Origin: DASSBR01 sp035688265
GTDB lineage: Bacteria > Pseudomonadota > Gammaproteobacteria > Natronospirales > DASSBR01
Direction: 5' to 3'
DNA length: 64,000 bases
NCBI GenBank assembly: GCA_035688265.1
Contig: DASSNE010000056.1
Coordinates: 9,780-73,779 of the forward strand
Shown one piece after another: positions 53,468-62,355 of this stretch (position 1 is its first letter; the number at the start of each line of letters is the position of its first letter). The position numbers and the translations under genes were made by a program. The notes beneath the pieces were generated by a model. It saw only the letters and a program-made list of their open reading frames with translations. It searched no databases and was not told the origin of the DNA.

Positions 53468-54646
53468 ATGCTGAGCCAGACTTTCACCCTGTTCAAACTG
53501 AACCTGCGCAACGCATTCAGCCGGCCGGTTTTACCGCTGATCGTCATCATCGGCTTCTTTGCGGTGGTGCTGGTACTCGTATCGGTGCTCTCCATCGGCC
53601 AGGGCCTCGGCCAAACCTTCAGCCGCGCGAATGCGACGGATGTCGCAATGGTCATGTCGAACGGGGCATTCACCGAATCACGCAGCAATTTGACTGAAGA
53701 TGCGGTGCACGCCATCGCGTCGAAACCGGGCGTCGCGCAAGGTGCCAACGGCCCGTTGGTGTCGCCGGAAGCCCTGACCACCGTGATCGTGCCCAAGCGC
53801 GGCAGCGGCATCGACAGCAACGTCGTGCTGCGCGGCGTTACCGCTGACGCCTTCAAGGTGCACAACAAGGTTCGCATCATTGCGGGGCGCCGCTTCAAGA
53901 CCGGCGTCAATGAAGTCATCGTCGGCAGGCAAGCCGTTAACGAGTACCAGAACCTGAATATCGGCGACACGGTACACATCGGCAAGGGCGACTGGAAGGT
54001 CGTCGGCATCTTCGCCGCCGGCGGCAACCTCCGCGAATCTGAAATCTGGGCGGACGCGCGCCGCGTGCAGGATGCGATGCACATGGGCAATTCCTACTCC
54101 GATGCATGGGTGCAACTGACCTCGCCGGCCGCGTTCAAGCAATTCAAGGCCAAGGTGGAGAAGGATCCGCGCCTGAACGTGCAGGCGAAAACAGAAAAGG
54201 ACTATTACGACAATCTCGCCCAAGGCGCGACCGGTATCGTTGCGGTCGTCGGCTATGCGATCGGCATTCTGATGGCACTCGGCGCGATTATCGGTGCAAT
54301 CAATCTGCTTTACACCAATCTCGCCGCCCGCCTCGGGGAGATGGCGACGCTGCGCGCCGTCGGCTATCGGCGCGCACCGGTGTTGATCGCCACCCTGCTC
54401 GAAGCGCTGACGTTCGCGCTGATCGGCGGCATTATCGGGGGCGGCGTCGCGTACGCCGCGTTCGACGGCTACCAGGCCGGGACGCTCGCGGGCGGCATTC
54501 AGCAGGTGGCGTTCCAGTTCGCGGTCACGCCGGGCCTGCTCGTCGGCGGCATCGTCTTCGCGCTGATCATGGGCTTCTTCGGCGGATTGTTCCCGGCAAT
54601 TCGTGCGGCGCGGCTGCCGATCACGAAAGCGCTCCGGGAGGCCTGA
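53468..54646 (+). CDS. ABC permease, B-type, pair 1
   Basis: The 392-residue FtsX/MacB-type permease opens with NAFSRPVLPLIVIIGFFAVVLVLVSVL, has a periplasmic domain with VVLRGVTADAFKVHNKVRII, and ends in three helices with GEMATLRAVGYRRAPVLI and FPAIRAARLPITKALREA. The last motif is shared closely with the B-type proteins at 55800 and 58134 but not with the A-type ones. It probably forms a heterodimer with the preceding A-type protein. Confidence 0.88.
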   Translation: MLSQTFTLFKLNLRNAFSRPVLPLIVIIGFFAVVLVLVSVLSIGQGLGQTFSRANATDVAMVMSNGAFTESRSNLTEDAVHAIASKPGVAQGANGPLVSPEALTTVIVPKRGSGIDSNVVLRGVTADAFKVHNKVRIIAGRRFKTGVNEVIVGRQAVNEYQNLNIGDTVHIGKGDWKVVGIFAAGGNLRESEIWADARRVQDAMHMGNSYSDAWVQLTSPAAFKQFKAKVEKDPRLNVQAKTEKDYYDNLAQGATGIVAVVGYAIGILMALGAIIGAINLLYTNLAARLGEMATLRAVGYRRAPVLIATLLEALTFALIGGIIGGGVAYAAFDGYQAGTLAGGIQQVAFQFAVTPGLLVGGIVFALIMGFFGGLFPAIRAARLPITKALREA

Positions 54647-54651
54647 GCGGA

Positions 54652-55797
54652 ATGAAATTCGTGCCGCTGATCTGGCGCAACCTGCTGCGCAAAAAAACGC
54701 GCACCGTGTTTACGCTGTTGTCGGTGCTGTGCACGTTTCTGCTGTTCGGCTTCCTGATGGCCGTGCGCCAGGGTTTTGTGACCGGCGCGCGGTTGCCGGG
54801 CGCGGACGTCATTTTCACGATGCCGAAAGCCGGCGGCAGCGAGGGCATGCCGCAAAGCTACGGCGCCCGCATCGCTGCCGTTGCCGGCGTCGCCGATGTC
54901 ATGCGCATCGGCGGCGCCGGGTTCTATTTCCAGACGCGAAAACAAACCGTCGGCGTCGGGGCCGTGGAACCCGCCATGCTGTTTCGGATGTTCCCGGCAC
55001 TCAACGTGCCGCGCGCTCAGCGCGAGAAGTGGGAGCACGACCGCATCGGCGCGATCGTTCGCGACGACATTGCCAAGCGATTCGGCTGGAAGGTCGGCGA
55101 CCATATCCCGTTGTTGTCCTACGAGCAGCCGGGCAAAACGCTGGAAGTCAATATCGACGGCATCCAGGACACGCATACTGACAGCATTCACGTCGGCTTC
55201 GGGCAGTTGTACGTCCATTTTGATTATCTGAGCACGTGGTCGGGCAAGGACTCGGTCGATGCCTTTGTCGAGCGAGCGGCGAACCCGCGGGAGACTTCCG
55301 CCGTCGCAAAACGGATTAATGCGGCGCTCGCCAATTCGTCCGTGCCATCCAAATCGGTTCCGATGCAGGCCATGGTGCAAAGCGTCATTTCCCGCTTCGG
55401 CGACATTGGCGCAATCGCAATCGCGATTGCTATCGCCGCCCTCATCGGCATGCTGATCGTCACTGCCAACACGATGGCGCAAAGTGTGCGCGAACGGGTC
55501 GCGGAACTGGCGGCGATGCGCGCGGTGGGCTTCACGCGGTCGCAACTCGTGTGGCTGGTGCTCGGCGAGTCGCTCTGTCTGACCGCCATTGGCGGCCTGA
55601 TCGGGCTCGGCCTGGCCTGGATCACGACCGTGCTGCTCGGCCCGGCGTTTTCGAAGACGATTCCGGGACTCTATTTCTCGCCGGCCGTCATCGCCATCGG
55701 CATCGGGCTGATCGTGCTGCTCAGCCTGGTGGCTGCGCTGTCGCCGAGCATTCACGCCGTGCGCCTGCAGGTCGCCTCGGCGCTGGGGGTCCGCTGA
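54652..55797 (+). CDS. ABC permease, A-type, pair 2
   Basis: The 381-residue A-type permease begins FVPLIWRNLLRKKTRTVFTLLSVLCTFLLFG, almost the same as the third A-type protein, and carries the periplasmic domain (MLFRMFPALNVPRAQREKW) and ERVAELAAMRAVGFTRSQLVWLV in the coupling region. It starts 5 bases after the previous stop. The divergence from pair 1 in the periplasmic domain is large, so pairs may recognise different substrates. Confidence 0.88.
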   Translation: MKFVPLIWRNLLRKKTRTVFTLLSVLCTFLLFGFLMAVRQGFVTGARLPGADVIFTMPKAGGSEGMPQSYGARIAAVAGVADVMRIGGAGFYFQTRKQTVGVGAVEPAMLFRMFPALNVPRAQREKWEHDRIGAIVRDDIAKRFGWKVGDHIPLLSYEQPGKTLEVNIDGIQDTHTDSIHVGFGQLYVHFDYLSTWSGKDSVDAFVERAANPRETSAVAKRINAALANSSVPSKSVPMQAMVQSVISRFGDIGAIAIAIAIAALIGMLIVTANTMAQSVRERVAELAAMRAVGFTRSQLVWLVLGESLCLTAIGGLIGLGLAWITTVLLGPAFSKTIPGLYFSPAVIAIGIGLIVLLSLVAALSPSIHAVRLQVASALGVR

Positions 55798-55799
55798 CG

Positions 55800-56975
55800 A
55801 TGCAAAGTATCAATGTCATCGCCCTCAATTTGCGCAATCTTCGCGCGCGCGCGAGCGTGGCGAGCGGCGCGGTGCTGGGGTTCGCAGCGGTGGTCGCGGT
55901 ACTGGTCGCCGCGCTGTCGATCAGCGCAGGGTTCCGCGCCGCCTTCGGCGCGACCGGCGCCGACGATGTCGCCGTCGTCCTGAGCGGCAAAGCCGATACC
56001 GAGGCCACCAGCACCCTGAGCGCCGATGACATCCATGCGATTGCGTCGCTGCCCGGTGTCGCGCACACCGCTGACGGCCCGCTTGCCGCGCCCGAAATGG
56101 TCGGCACGCTGGACGTGAACTACAAGCAGAGCGACAAGGATGCCAGCATCGTCTTTCGCGGCGTGACCGATAGCGCGCGCCGCCTCCGCCCCGCCGTCCA
56201 GCTGATCAAGGGTCGCTGGTTCAAGCCGGGGCTCAACGAACTGGTGGTCGGAGCAGCTGCGGCGGCGCGCTTCAAAGATCTGGCCATTGGCAAAAGCATC
56301 AAGTACCGCGGCAGACAGTGGCAGGTCGTGGGCATCTTTTCTGCCGGCCGGAGCGTCTTCGGTAGCGAAGCCTGGACCGACGTCAACGTGCTGCAGGACG
56401 CCCATAAACGGCCCAATCTGTATTCGGCCGACTTTGTGAAGGTGACGTCGCCGGCGGCGTTCGCCGGCTTCAATAAAGCCGCCACACACGATCCGCGGCT
56501 CGATGTCAGCGTCAAGCGGGCGAGCGATTACTACGCGGAGCAGGCGCGCGGCCTGGGGAAATTTATTGCCGTCGCCGGTGCGATTATTGCCGGCGTCATG
56601 GGCATTGCCGCGATCTTCGGCGCCTTGAACACCATGTATACGATGGTATCGGTGCGCGGCCGCGAAATCGCCACACTGCGCGCGCTGGGGTTCGGTCGGC
56701 TGCCGGTGCTGCTGTCGGTGGTCGTCGAGGCGCTGGTGCTGGGCCTGCTGGGCGGTATACTGGGCGGCATCATCGCGTGGTTGCTGTTCAATGGCTACCA
56801 GGCGAGCACCTTCAATACGTCCAACGCCGGTCAGGTGGCGTTCGCGTTTGCGGTCACGCCGACCGCCATCGGAGCCGGCATCGCGTTCGCGCTGATCCTC
56901 GGTCTGATTGGTGGCTTTTTCCCGGCCATCCGTGCCGCGCGGTTACCGGTGGCGACGGCGTTGCGGGAAACCTGA
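55800..56975 (+). CDS. ABC permease, B-type, pair 2
   Basis: The 391-residue B-type permease has the N-terminal helix AVLGFAAVVAVLVAALSISAG, a periplasmic domain with IVFRGVTDSARRLRPAVQLI and KGRWFKPGLNELVVG, coupling segment GREIATLRALGFGRLPVLL, and the B-type ending FPAIRAARLPVATALRET. It begins 2 bases after the A-type stop. In the periplasmic domain it shares the SLPGVAHTADGPLAAPE pattern with the other B proteins. Confidence 0.88.
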   Translation: MQSINVIALNLRNLRARASVASGAVLGFAAVVAVLVAALSISAGFRAAFGATGADDVAVVLSGKADTEATSTLSADDIHAIASLPGVAHTADGPLAAPEMVGTLDVNYKQSDKDASIVFRGVTDSARRLRPAVQLIKGRWFKPGLNELVVGAAAAARFKDLAIGKSIKYRGRQWQVVGIFSAGRSVFGSEAWTDVNVLQDAHKRPNLYSADFVKVTSPAAFAGFNKAATHDPRLDVSVKRASDYYAEQARGLGKFIAVAGAIIAGVMGIAAIFGALNTMYTMVSVRGREIATLRALGFGRLPVLLSVVVEALVLGLLGGILGGIIAWLLFNGYQASTFNTSNAGQVAFAFAVTPTAIGAGIAFALILGLIGGFFPAIRAARLPVATALRET

Positions 56976-56979
56976 CGCG

Positions 56980-58137
56980 ATGAAATTCTTCCCCCTCATC
57001 TGGAGCGCTTTCACGCGGCGCAAGGCGCGCACCGTGTTCACGTTCCTGTCGGTCGTGGTCGCGTTCGTGCTGTTCAGCGTGCTGGCGGCGGTGCGCCAGG
57101 GGATGGTCGGACAGTTGAGTATGGTGAATGCGCAGCGGCTGCAGGTGGTGGCGAAGGCTTCGCCGGGTTCGCTTATGCCGGTGCATTACGTGTCAAAGAT
57201 CGCCCGGGTCCCGGGGGTGGTGGCCGTGTCGCCGATGATCGGAATCGGCGGTCATTATCGGGATCCCAAAAACCGGCTGAACGTGCTGTTCGTGAATGCC
57301 CGGACGATCGGCAAGATTTTCCCCGGCTTCAAAATGGGCGGACATCAGAGTGCCCTGCTGAAGGATCAGCAGGCTGCCATTGCGGGCCCGGTACTTGCCA
57401 GGCGCATGGGCTGGCATGTCGGCCAGACGATTCCGGTGCAATCGAGCACCCCGAAGAAAGACGGCAGCACGACATGGTATTTCCACCTCGTCGGCATCTA
57501 TCACGCCGACTTGCCGAAGGCCTATCAATCGTTCTTCATTGCGCATTATCAGTATTTCAATCAGGCGGTGGCCTCGCAGGAATTCAGAAACACGGCCGGC
57601 CAGTTCTTCGTGCGCGTCAATGACGCGCGCCATATTTCGCAAATCGCGACCGCGATAGATGCGCAGTTCGCGAACTCATCGCCGCAGACGTATACCCAGT
57701 CGGTGCGCATGCAGGTGCTGTCGTACCTGCATGCCTTCGGTGATGTCGGCGCGATCGTTATCGGCGTCGGCGTGGCGGTCTTTTTCACGCTGCTGTTGAT
57801 CGTGACCAACACGATGGGCCAATCGATTCGTGAACGCACGGCCGAGTTCGCCGTGCTGAAGTCGTTCGGCTTCAATCGCCTGCGCGTGGCGGTACTTGTG
57901 TTGGCCGAAGCGCTGCTGCTGACGATCGTCGGCGGCATCGCCGGCATCGGGATCGGTTACGTCGTGGTCGGCCTGCTGACACCCAGCCTGAGCAACGCGC
58001 TCCAGACCTTCGGCCTCACGAGTGCCGCGACCGCCTGGGGCGTCGCGCTGGCAGTCATATTCGGCTTGCTGGCGAGCCTGTTCCCGGTACGGCAGGTCAC
58101 GCGCCTGCGTACTGCTGCCGCGCTCGGAAAACGGTGA
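56980..58137 (+). CDS. ABC permease, A-type, pair 3
   Basis: The 385-residue A-type permease opens FFPLIWSAFTRRKARTVFTFLSVVVAFVLF and has the periplasmic domain (VNARTIGKIFPGFKMGGHQSALLKD) and coupling segment ERTAEFAVLKSFGFNRLRVAVLV. The C-terminus is TRLRTAAALGKR. It starts 4 bases after pair 2 and overlaps the next GTG by four bases. Confidence 0.88.
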   Translation: MKFFPLIWSAFTRRKARTVFTFLSVVVAFVLFSVLAAVRQGMVGQLSMVNAQRLQVVAKASPGSLMPVHYVSKIARVPGVVAVSPMIGIGGHYRDPKNRLNVLFVNARTIGKIFPGFKMGGHQSALLKDQQAAIAGPVLARRMGWHVGQTIPVQSSTPKKDGSTTWYFHLVGIYHADLPKAYQSFFIAHYQYFNQAVASQEFRNTAGQFFVRVNDARHISQIATAIDAQFANSSPQTYTQSVRMQVLSYLHAFGDVGAIVIGVGVAVFFTLLLIVTNTMGQSIRERTAEFAVLKSFGFNRLRVAVLVLAEALLLTIVGGIAGIGIGYVVVGLLTPSLSNALQTFGLTSAATAWGVALAVIFGLLASLFPVRQVTRLRTAAALGKR

Positions 58138-59312
58138 AAAGTATGGCCTGGTTAAAGGAAACCTTGTCGGTCTGCGGCTGGAACTTCCGCATGGCGGCGG
58201 CGCGATTCCAGTCTTCGCTGATCGCGATCGTCGGCTTTCTCGGCGTCGTGCTGGTGGTGGTCGCCCTGCTGTCGATTCGAGCGGGATTTCAAAGCGTACT
58301 GTCGCACACCGGCTCGGACAGCGTGGCGATCGTCACTTACCAGGGCGCGGGCTCGCTCAGTCGCCAGGCGGTCACCGTAATCGGCCAGGCGCCCGGGGTC
58401 GCGCATGGCCCGAACGGCCCGCTCGCGATGGGCGACTACACCGCCTCGGCGCGCGCGGTCCAGCGCGGCACGGGCCGCTATCGCGCCGCGGTGGGAATGC
58501 GTGGCGTGGGATCCGATGCCGCCGCAATCTGGCCGCACTGGCACATCATCAAGGGGCGCCTGTTCAAGCCGGGGCTCGACGAAATCGTCGTCGGGCGCCA
58601 GGCGGCACAAATGTTCAAGGGACTCGGCCTCGGCGATACCTACGACTGGAACGGCCATCACTGGAAAGTCGTCGGCATCTTTGCCGACAACGGCGGCATT
58701 CACGAATCGGAAATCTGGACCGACGTGAACCAGCTTCGCGCCGCCTACAATGCCGGCGACCAATACTCCGGCGTCTACGTGCGGCTGACTTCCGCTGACG
58801 CGTTTCCGGGTTTCAAGCAGGCGGTCGAACACGATCCGCAACTAAGCGTCAGCGTCGTACGCGAAAGCACGTTCTTCCGCGAATCCGGTAAGGAACTTGA
58901 AGGCTTTATCGCCGAGGCCGGCGGCGTCATCGGATTGCTGATGGCGATCGGCGCGATCTTTGCCGCGCTCAATGTGCTGTACGCGAACATTGCAGGTCGC
59001 ATCCGCGACATTGCCACCCTGCGTGCGCTCGGCTTCGCGCGCGGGGCCGTGGTCGTCGCCGTGCTCGCCGAAGGCGTCATGCTGGGCCTGATCGGCGGCG
59101 GCGCCGGCGCGCTCATCGCATGGCTGGCGTTCGACGGCCTGCAAACCCATACCCGCGCAAACGGTTCTGTCATGGCTTTCAACTTTGCCGTCACGCCGAC
59201 GCTGATCGGCATCGGCATTGCGGCGGCAATCGTGATGGGCCTCGTCGGCGGATTGTTTCCGGCGATTCGTGCCGCGCGTCTGCCGGTCGCGCAGGCGCTG
59301 CGGGAAACCTGA
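58134..59312 (+). CDS. ABC permease, B-type, pair 3
   Basis: The 392-residue B-type permease (GTG start overlapping the previous stop; ATG at 58143 is an alternative) has helix FLGVVLVVVALLSIRAG, a periplasmic domain with VVGRQAAQMFKGLGLGD, coupling segment RIRDIATLRALGFARGAVVV and ending FPAIRAARLPVAQALRET. It closes the permease array. tolC follows after 62 bases, so the complete tripartite pump is encoded in one stretch. Confidence 0.88.
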   Translation: MKSMAWLKETLSVCGWNFRMAAARFQSSLIAIVGFLGVVLVVVALLSIRAGFQSVLSHTGSDSVAIVTYQGAGSLSRQAVTVIGQAPGVAHGPNGPLAMGDYTASARAVQRGTGRYRAAVGMRGVGSDAAAIWPHWHIIKGRLFKPGLDEIVVGRQAAQMFKGLGLGDTYDWNGHHWKVVGIFADNGGIHESEIWTDVNQLRAAYNAGDQYSGVYVRLTSADAFPGFKQAVEHDPQLSVSVVRESTFFRESGKELEGFIAEAGGVIGLLMAIGAIFAALNVLYANIAGRIRDIATLRALGFARGAVVVAVLAEGVMLGLIGGGAGALIAWLAFDGLQTHTRANGSVMAFNFAVTPTLIGIGIAAAIVMGLVGGLFPAIRAARLPVAQALRET

Positions 59313-59374
59313 ACTTTACGCTTTCGAAATTGACCAATTAACGGCCGCTCGAGGCCAGAATACAGGGGCTGATA

Positions 59375-60820
59375 ATGCTGAAAATCCTGCTTGCCGCAGT
59401 CGTCGGTACCACCGGCGTCGTCTCCGCCGCGCATGCGGCCGACCTGGTCGATGTCTATCGGCTCGCGCGGCAAAACGATCCGACTTTGCAGAAAGCTGAG
59501 GCAACGCGCGAGGCGGTGCAGCAAGCGCGGCCGGAGGCGCTGTCGGCACTGTTGCCGCAATTCGGCGCCAGCGCCAATTACTCGAAGGGGAAATCCAACG
59601 GCACGCAGTCCTATTACGATCCCCGCACCGGCAAGTTTGTCACGCCGTCCAGTTCGACGACTTCAACCGACAAGAATTACAGCATTTCGCTCAGCCAGTC
59701 GCTGTTCAATTGGGCGGACTACCTGTCTCTCGGGCAGGCGGATATTCAGGTTGCGCAGGCCGAGGTCAACTACGAGATCGCGCAGCAGGACCTGATCGTC
59801 CGGGTCTCGCAGGCCTACTTCAACGTCCTGTCTGCGAATGACACGCTGCAGGCGGCCATGGCGAATCAGAAGGCGCTGGCCAAGCAGCTCGAACAGTCGA
59901 AGAAGCGTTACAAGGTCGGCTTGAGTGCCATTACGGACGTTCAGGAAATCGAGGCCAGCTTCGATCAGGCGCATGCCCAGGTCATCGCAGATCGGCAGGC
60001 ATTGATCAACGCTCAAGATGCCATGATTGCCATTACCGGTGTCCATGTCGGCAACCTGCAGGAACCGGTCGCCGAGTTGCCGCTGAAAAAACCGGAACCA
60101 GCAAATGCACAGGCCTGGATCGACCAGGCCATCCAGCAAAACCTGCAACTGGTCTCGACCCGCATGGATGCAAAAATCGCGGCGAAGACCATCGGCATCC
60201 AGCGTGCGGCGCGTTTCCCGACCCTCGGTCTGCAGATCGCGCGCACGCACCGGGCGTCGGACAGCACCGGCACGACGGGAGGCGTTTTTTCGCCGAGCAC
60301 TTCGCAAGTGAGCGGCAATAGCGTTCAACTTTCATTTACCCTCCCAATCTATTCCGGCGGCGCCATCGCGGCGCGCACGCGCGAAGCAAAATACCGCCAC
60401 GTCGCCGCAGAAGCACAAACGCACGTCATTGCGCGTCAGATAAAACAAAACACCCGGGATGCTTTTCTGGGCGTGCTGACCGGCATCGCCAAGGTCAAGG
60501 CATTGAAGGAGGCGGTGATTTCCGCCGAGACGGCGCTGCGCGCGACAGAAGCCGGACAGCAAGTCGGTACACGCACGACGGTGGACGTGCTCAACGCGCG
60601 CAATCAACTATTGACGGCGCGCACGAACTACGCGCAGGCGCGCTACCAGTACCTGATCGACGGCCTCCTTCTCGAACAGGCTGCCGGCACGCTCGATTCG
60701 AAGGACCTCGTGTCGATCAACCAGTACCTGACGCGCAAGCCGACGGTGCCGGGCGAGAATCTGAAGCCGCGGAATCCAAAGAAGATGCCGCCGACTCCGC
60801 CGAAAGCGGCGGCGGAGTGA
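59375..60820 (+). CDS. tolC: TolC family outer-membrane channel
   Basis: The 481-residue protein has a signal peptide (LLAAVVGTTGVVSAAHA) and two repeated outer membrane factor domains: DLVDVYRLARQNDPTLQKAEA and a long helix pair, then AWIDQAIQQNLQLVSTRMDAKIAAKTIG and a second pair. GTRTTVDVLNARNQLLTARTNY is the typical late TolC motif. It forms the outer-membrane exit duct for tripartite exporters and type I secretion. The C-terminal tail is Pro/Lys-rich. It lies directly behind the exporter operon but may also serve other pumps. Confidence 0.92.
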   Translation: MLKILLAAVVGTTGVVSAAHAADLVDVYRLARQNDPTLQKAEATREAVQQARPEALSALLPQFGASANYSKGKSNGTQSYYDPRTGKFVTPSSSTTSTDKNYSISLSQSLFNWADYLSLGQADIQVAQAEVNYEIAQQDLIVRVSQAYFNVLSANDTLQAAMANQKALAKQLEQSKKRYKVGLSAITDVQEIEASFDQAHAQVIADRQALINAQDAMIAITGVHVGNLQEPVAELPLKKPEPANAQAWIDQAIQQNLQLVSTRMDAKIAAKTIGIQRAARFPTLGLQIARTHRASDSTGTTGGVFSPSTSQVSGNSVQLSFTLPIYSGGAIAARTREAKYRHVAAEAQTHVIARQIKQNTRDAFLGVLTGIAKVKALKEAVISAETALRATEAGQQVGTRTTVDVLNARNQLLTARTNYAQARYQYLIDGLLLEQAAGTLDSKDLVSINQYLTRKPTVPGENLKPRNPKKMPPTPPKAAAE

Positions 60821-60826
60821 CAGCAG

Positions 60827-60940
60827 ATGAGCGATGCAGAAAATCTACGGCGCCTCGATGCGGAAATTACTGCTGTCATCAACCTGCTACCGTTCTGGCG
60901 AGACCGCTCTATTATTGCGGATGGTTATCGATCTTCTTAA
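60827..60940 (+). CDS. Short ORF after tolC, possibly a truncated gene
   Basis: A 37-codon frame starts 7 bases after the tolC stop with GGAG at 60813-60816 and reads MSDAENLRRLDAEITAVINL and then LPFWRDRSIIADGYRSS. The start looks like a real amphipathic N-terminus, but the frame ends where base composition changes to the AT-richer segment. It could be the 5' stub of a gene cut by insertion of that segment or a genuine small protein. Not recognised. Confidence 0.3.
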   Translation: MSDAENLRRLDAEITAVINLLPFWRDRSIIADGYRSS

Positions 60941-61661
60941 GCGGATGGATGTCTTTGAACGGATGAATGTGGAAATGGAAGGGTTCATCGCTAGATTTGT
61001 CCCACGGGCATTTGATGGCACTTGCTTTAATTGACATCGTGCCCACAAATCGTTGCACGTCCATCGAGAAAGCCTCGGTACCTGCTTGCGAGGCCAGCCT
61101 TGGGCCTGTGAAGCATTGTCCATCGCGAATATAAAGACGCGCGTCAACACTTTCCCACTGATGCGATAGCAACTTATGCGGCGTGCTAGTGTGGCGGAAC
61201 TGACGTGGCATTTCAGGTATTTCGCCACCCATTGGAACATGCTGCGCCTTTTCTTCTGACATGGCCTCAATCACCTGCCGCGCGGTGTCATAAAGTCTTT
61301 TTCGCGTCAAAACTGGCTGCCTGTGGTCTGTCACAACCGACTGGGACTTTGATTGACGCTCGACATCTGGCACCTGTTTCGGAATTGGAGCCGTCGGCGA
61401 TGTCGTCGCGCGTTCTTTTACCGGAGATGGCCGTTGAATCTTTGGGGCAGAGACCTCAGGTATTTTTCGTTTCGCACTTTGCGGGTGCTGTAGCTTTACT
61501 TGCAGTGGCTGCGACGCAGAGTGCGGCAAGATCTTCCAGACAGGCAGGCGCAATACTGAAAGCGCAGCCAAATTTACTCCGAGCGCGATAAGCGCCGGTA
61601 CAGCAAAACGCCGCCATTCGTGGGGTGGACCGAAATTGTCATTCCGCAACGGCCAATCCAT
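60912..61661 (-). CDS. Uncharacterised protein with one membrane anchor and Pro/Ser-rich linker
   Basis: The 249-residue protein has a short cytoplasmic start (MDWPLRNDNFGPPHEWRRF), one membrane helix (AVPALIALGVNLAALSVLRL), a Pro/Lys/Ser-rich linker of about 80 residues, and a C-terminal periplasmic domain with two Cys (DGQCFTGPR and AIKCPWDK) that could form a disulfide. The outline resembles TonB-like proteins but no TonB C-terminal domain is seen. The end is His/Lys-rich. It overlaps the short ORF behind tolC on the other strand. Function is unknown. Confidence 0.5.
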   Translation of the reverse strand: MDWPLRNDNFGPPHEWRRFAVPALIALGVNLAALSVLRLPVWKILPHSASQPLQVKLQHPQSAKRKIPEVSAPKIQRPSPVKERATTSPTAPIPKQVPDVERQSKSQSVVTDHRQPVLTRKRLYDTARQVIEAMSEEKAQHVPMGGEIPEMPRQFRHTSTPHKLLSHQWESVDARLYIRDGQCFTGPRLASQAGTEAFSMDVQRFVGTMSIKASAIKCPWDKSSDEPFHFHIHPFKDIHPLKKIDNHPQ

Positions 61662-61884
61662 TGTCTTCGTCGCTTTCTGCCTTAAAGGTTTATAGTGCCG
61701 CTGATGCGCCAGAAACGCAATTCAATCAGTACCTAGGCAGGCCCCCGGTAAGTAGTCATGCGCCGCCCATACAAGCGACTCTGTGACGGGCGCCGCAAAA
61801 GAGACTATTGGCGTTCAGATTGTCCAGAAACTGGCGCTCTTGGGGCAGCCTCTTGAGGTTTCCGCCAACTGTCGCGACCGATAC
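61662..61884. other. Intergenic stretch without recognisable gene
   Basis: This 223-base stretch holds no convincing gene on either strand. Short open frames (for example a plus-strand ATG at 61758 with 32 codons) have no ribosome site or known similarity. It may contain a degraded gene. Confidence 0.4.
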
Positions 61885-62355
61885 CTAGTGCTTGAGTCGT
61901 AGCTCATGATACTTCGCGCGAAATTGCGTTGGAATTTCGGGTACGCGCTCCCACTTCTGCTTTTTGCTGCCGCTCATTAAAATGAGGTATTTCTTGGTAA
62001 TTTTCGCCAAATTAAAATCAATGTTGTCCCCTTTTTTGGCCGAACTGGTGCTGGATTTGTTCACAGCCAAGCGAACGTCATTGCCGGTTAGTTGCCAAGT
62101 ACAATCTATATAGCCCCACTTATCTTGCCACAGCGCCGAGGCGTGAAATATCTGTAGGCAGTCGCCATTCTTTTGGAATTCCGTATAGATAACGCCGTGA
62201 CCCAAAATGCCGCTCTGAACATATTGCCAAACGCCAACTAAATCGGCAGGAGTTACGGGTGCCTTAGCTTTGGCAAATACAGCAAAATTTGCAAAGAAAA
62301 CAGTCGCAGCTAAAACAACCATCCGGGCCCAAGAGATGTTGCTAGAGTTAATCAT
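61885..62355 (-). CDS. Small exported protein, lipocalin-like (uncharacterised)
   Basis: The 156-residue protein has a signal peptide (MVVLAATVFFANFAVFAKA) and a strand-rich body with LVGVWQYVQSGI, CTWQLTGNDVRLAV and IDFNLAKITKKYLILMSG, the spacing of small lipocalin-like domains. Two Cys (DCLQIF, DCTWQL) may pair in the periplasm. Its ATG overlaps the stop of the DUF6895-like gene by four bases, so it belongs to the same minus-strand operon. AT-rich codon use contrasts with genes before 60820. Confidence 0.5.
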   Translation of the reverse strand: MINSSNISWARMVVLAATVFFANFAVFAKAKAPVTPADLVGVWQYVQSGILGHGVIYTEFQKNGDCLQIFHASALWQDKWGYIDCTWQLTGNDVRLAVNKSSTSSAKKGDNIDFNLAKITKKYLILMSGSKKQKWERVPEIPTQFRAKYHELRLKH

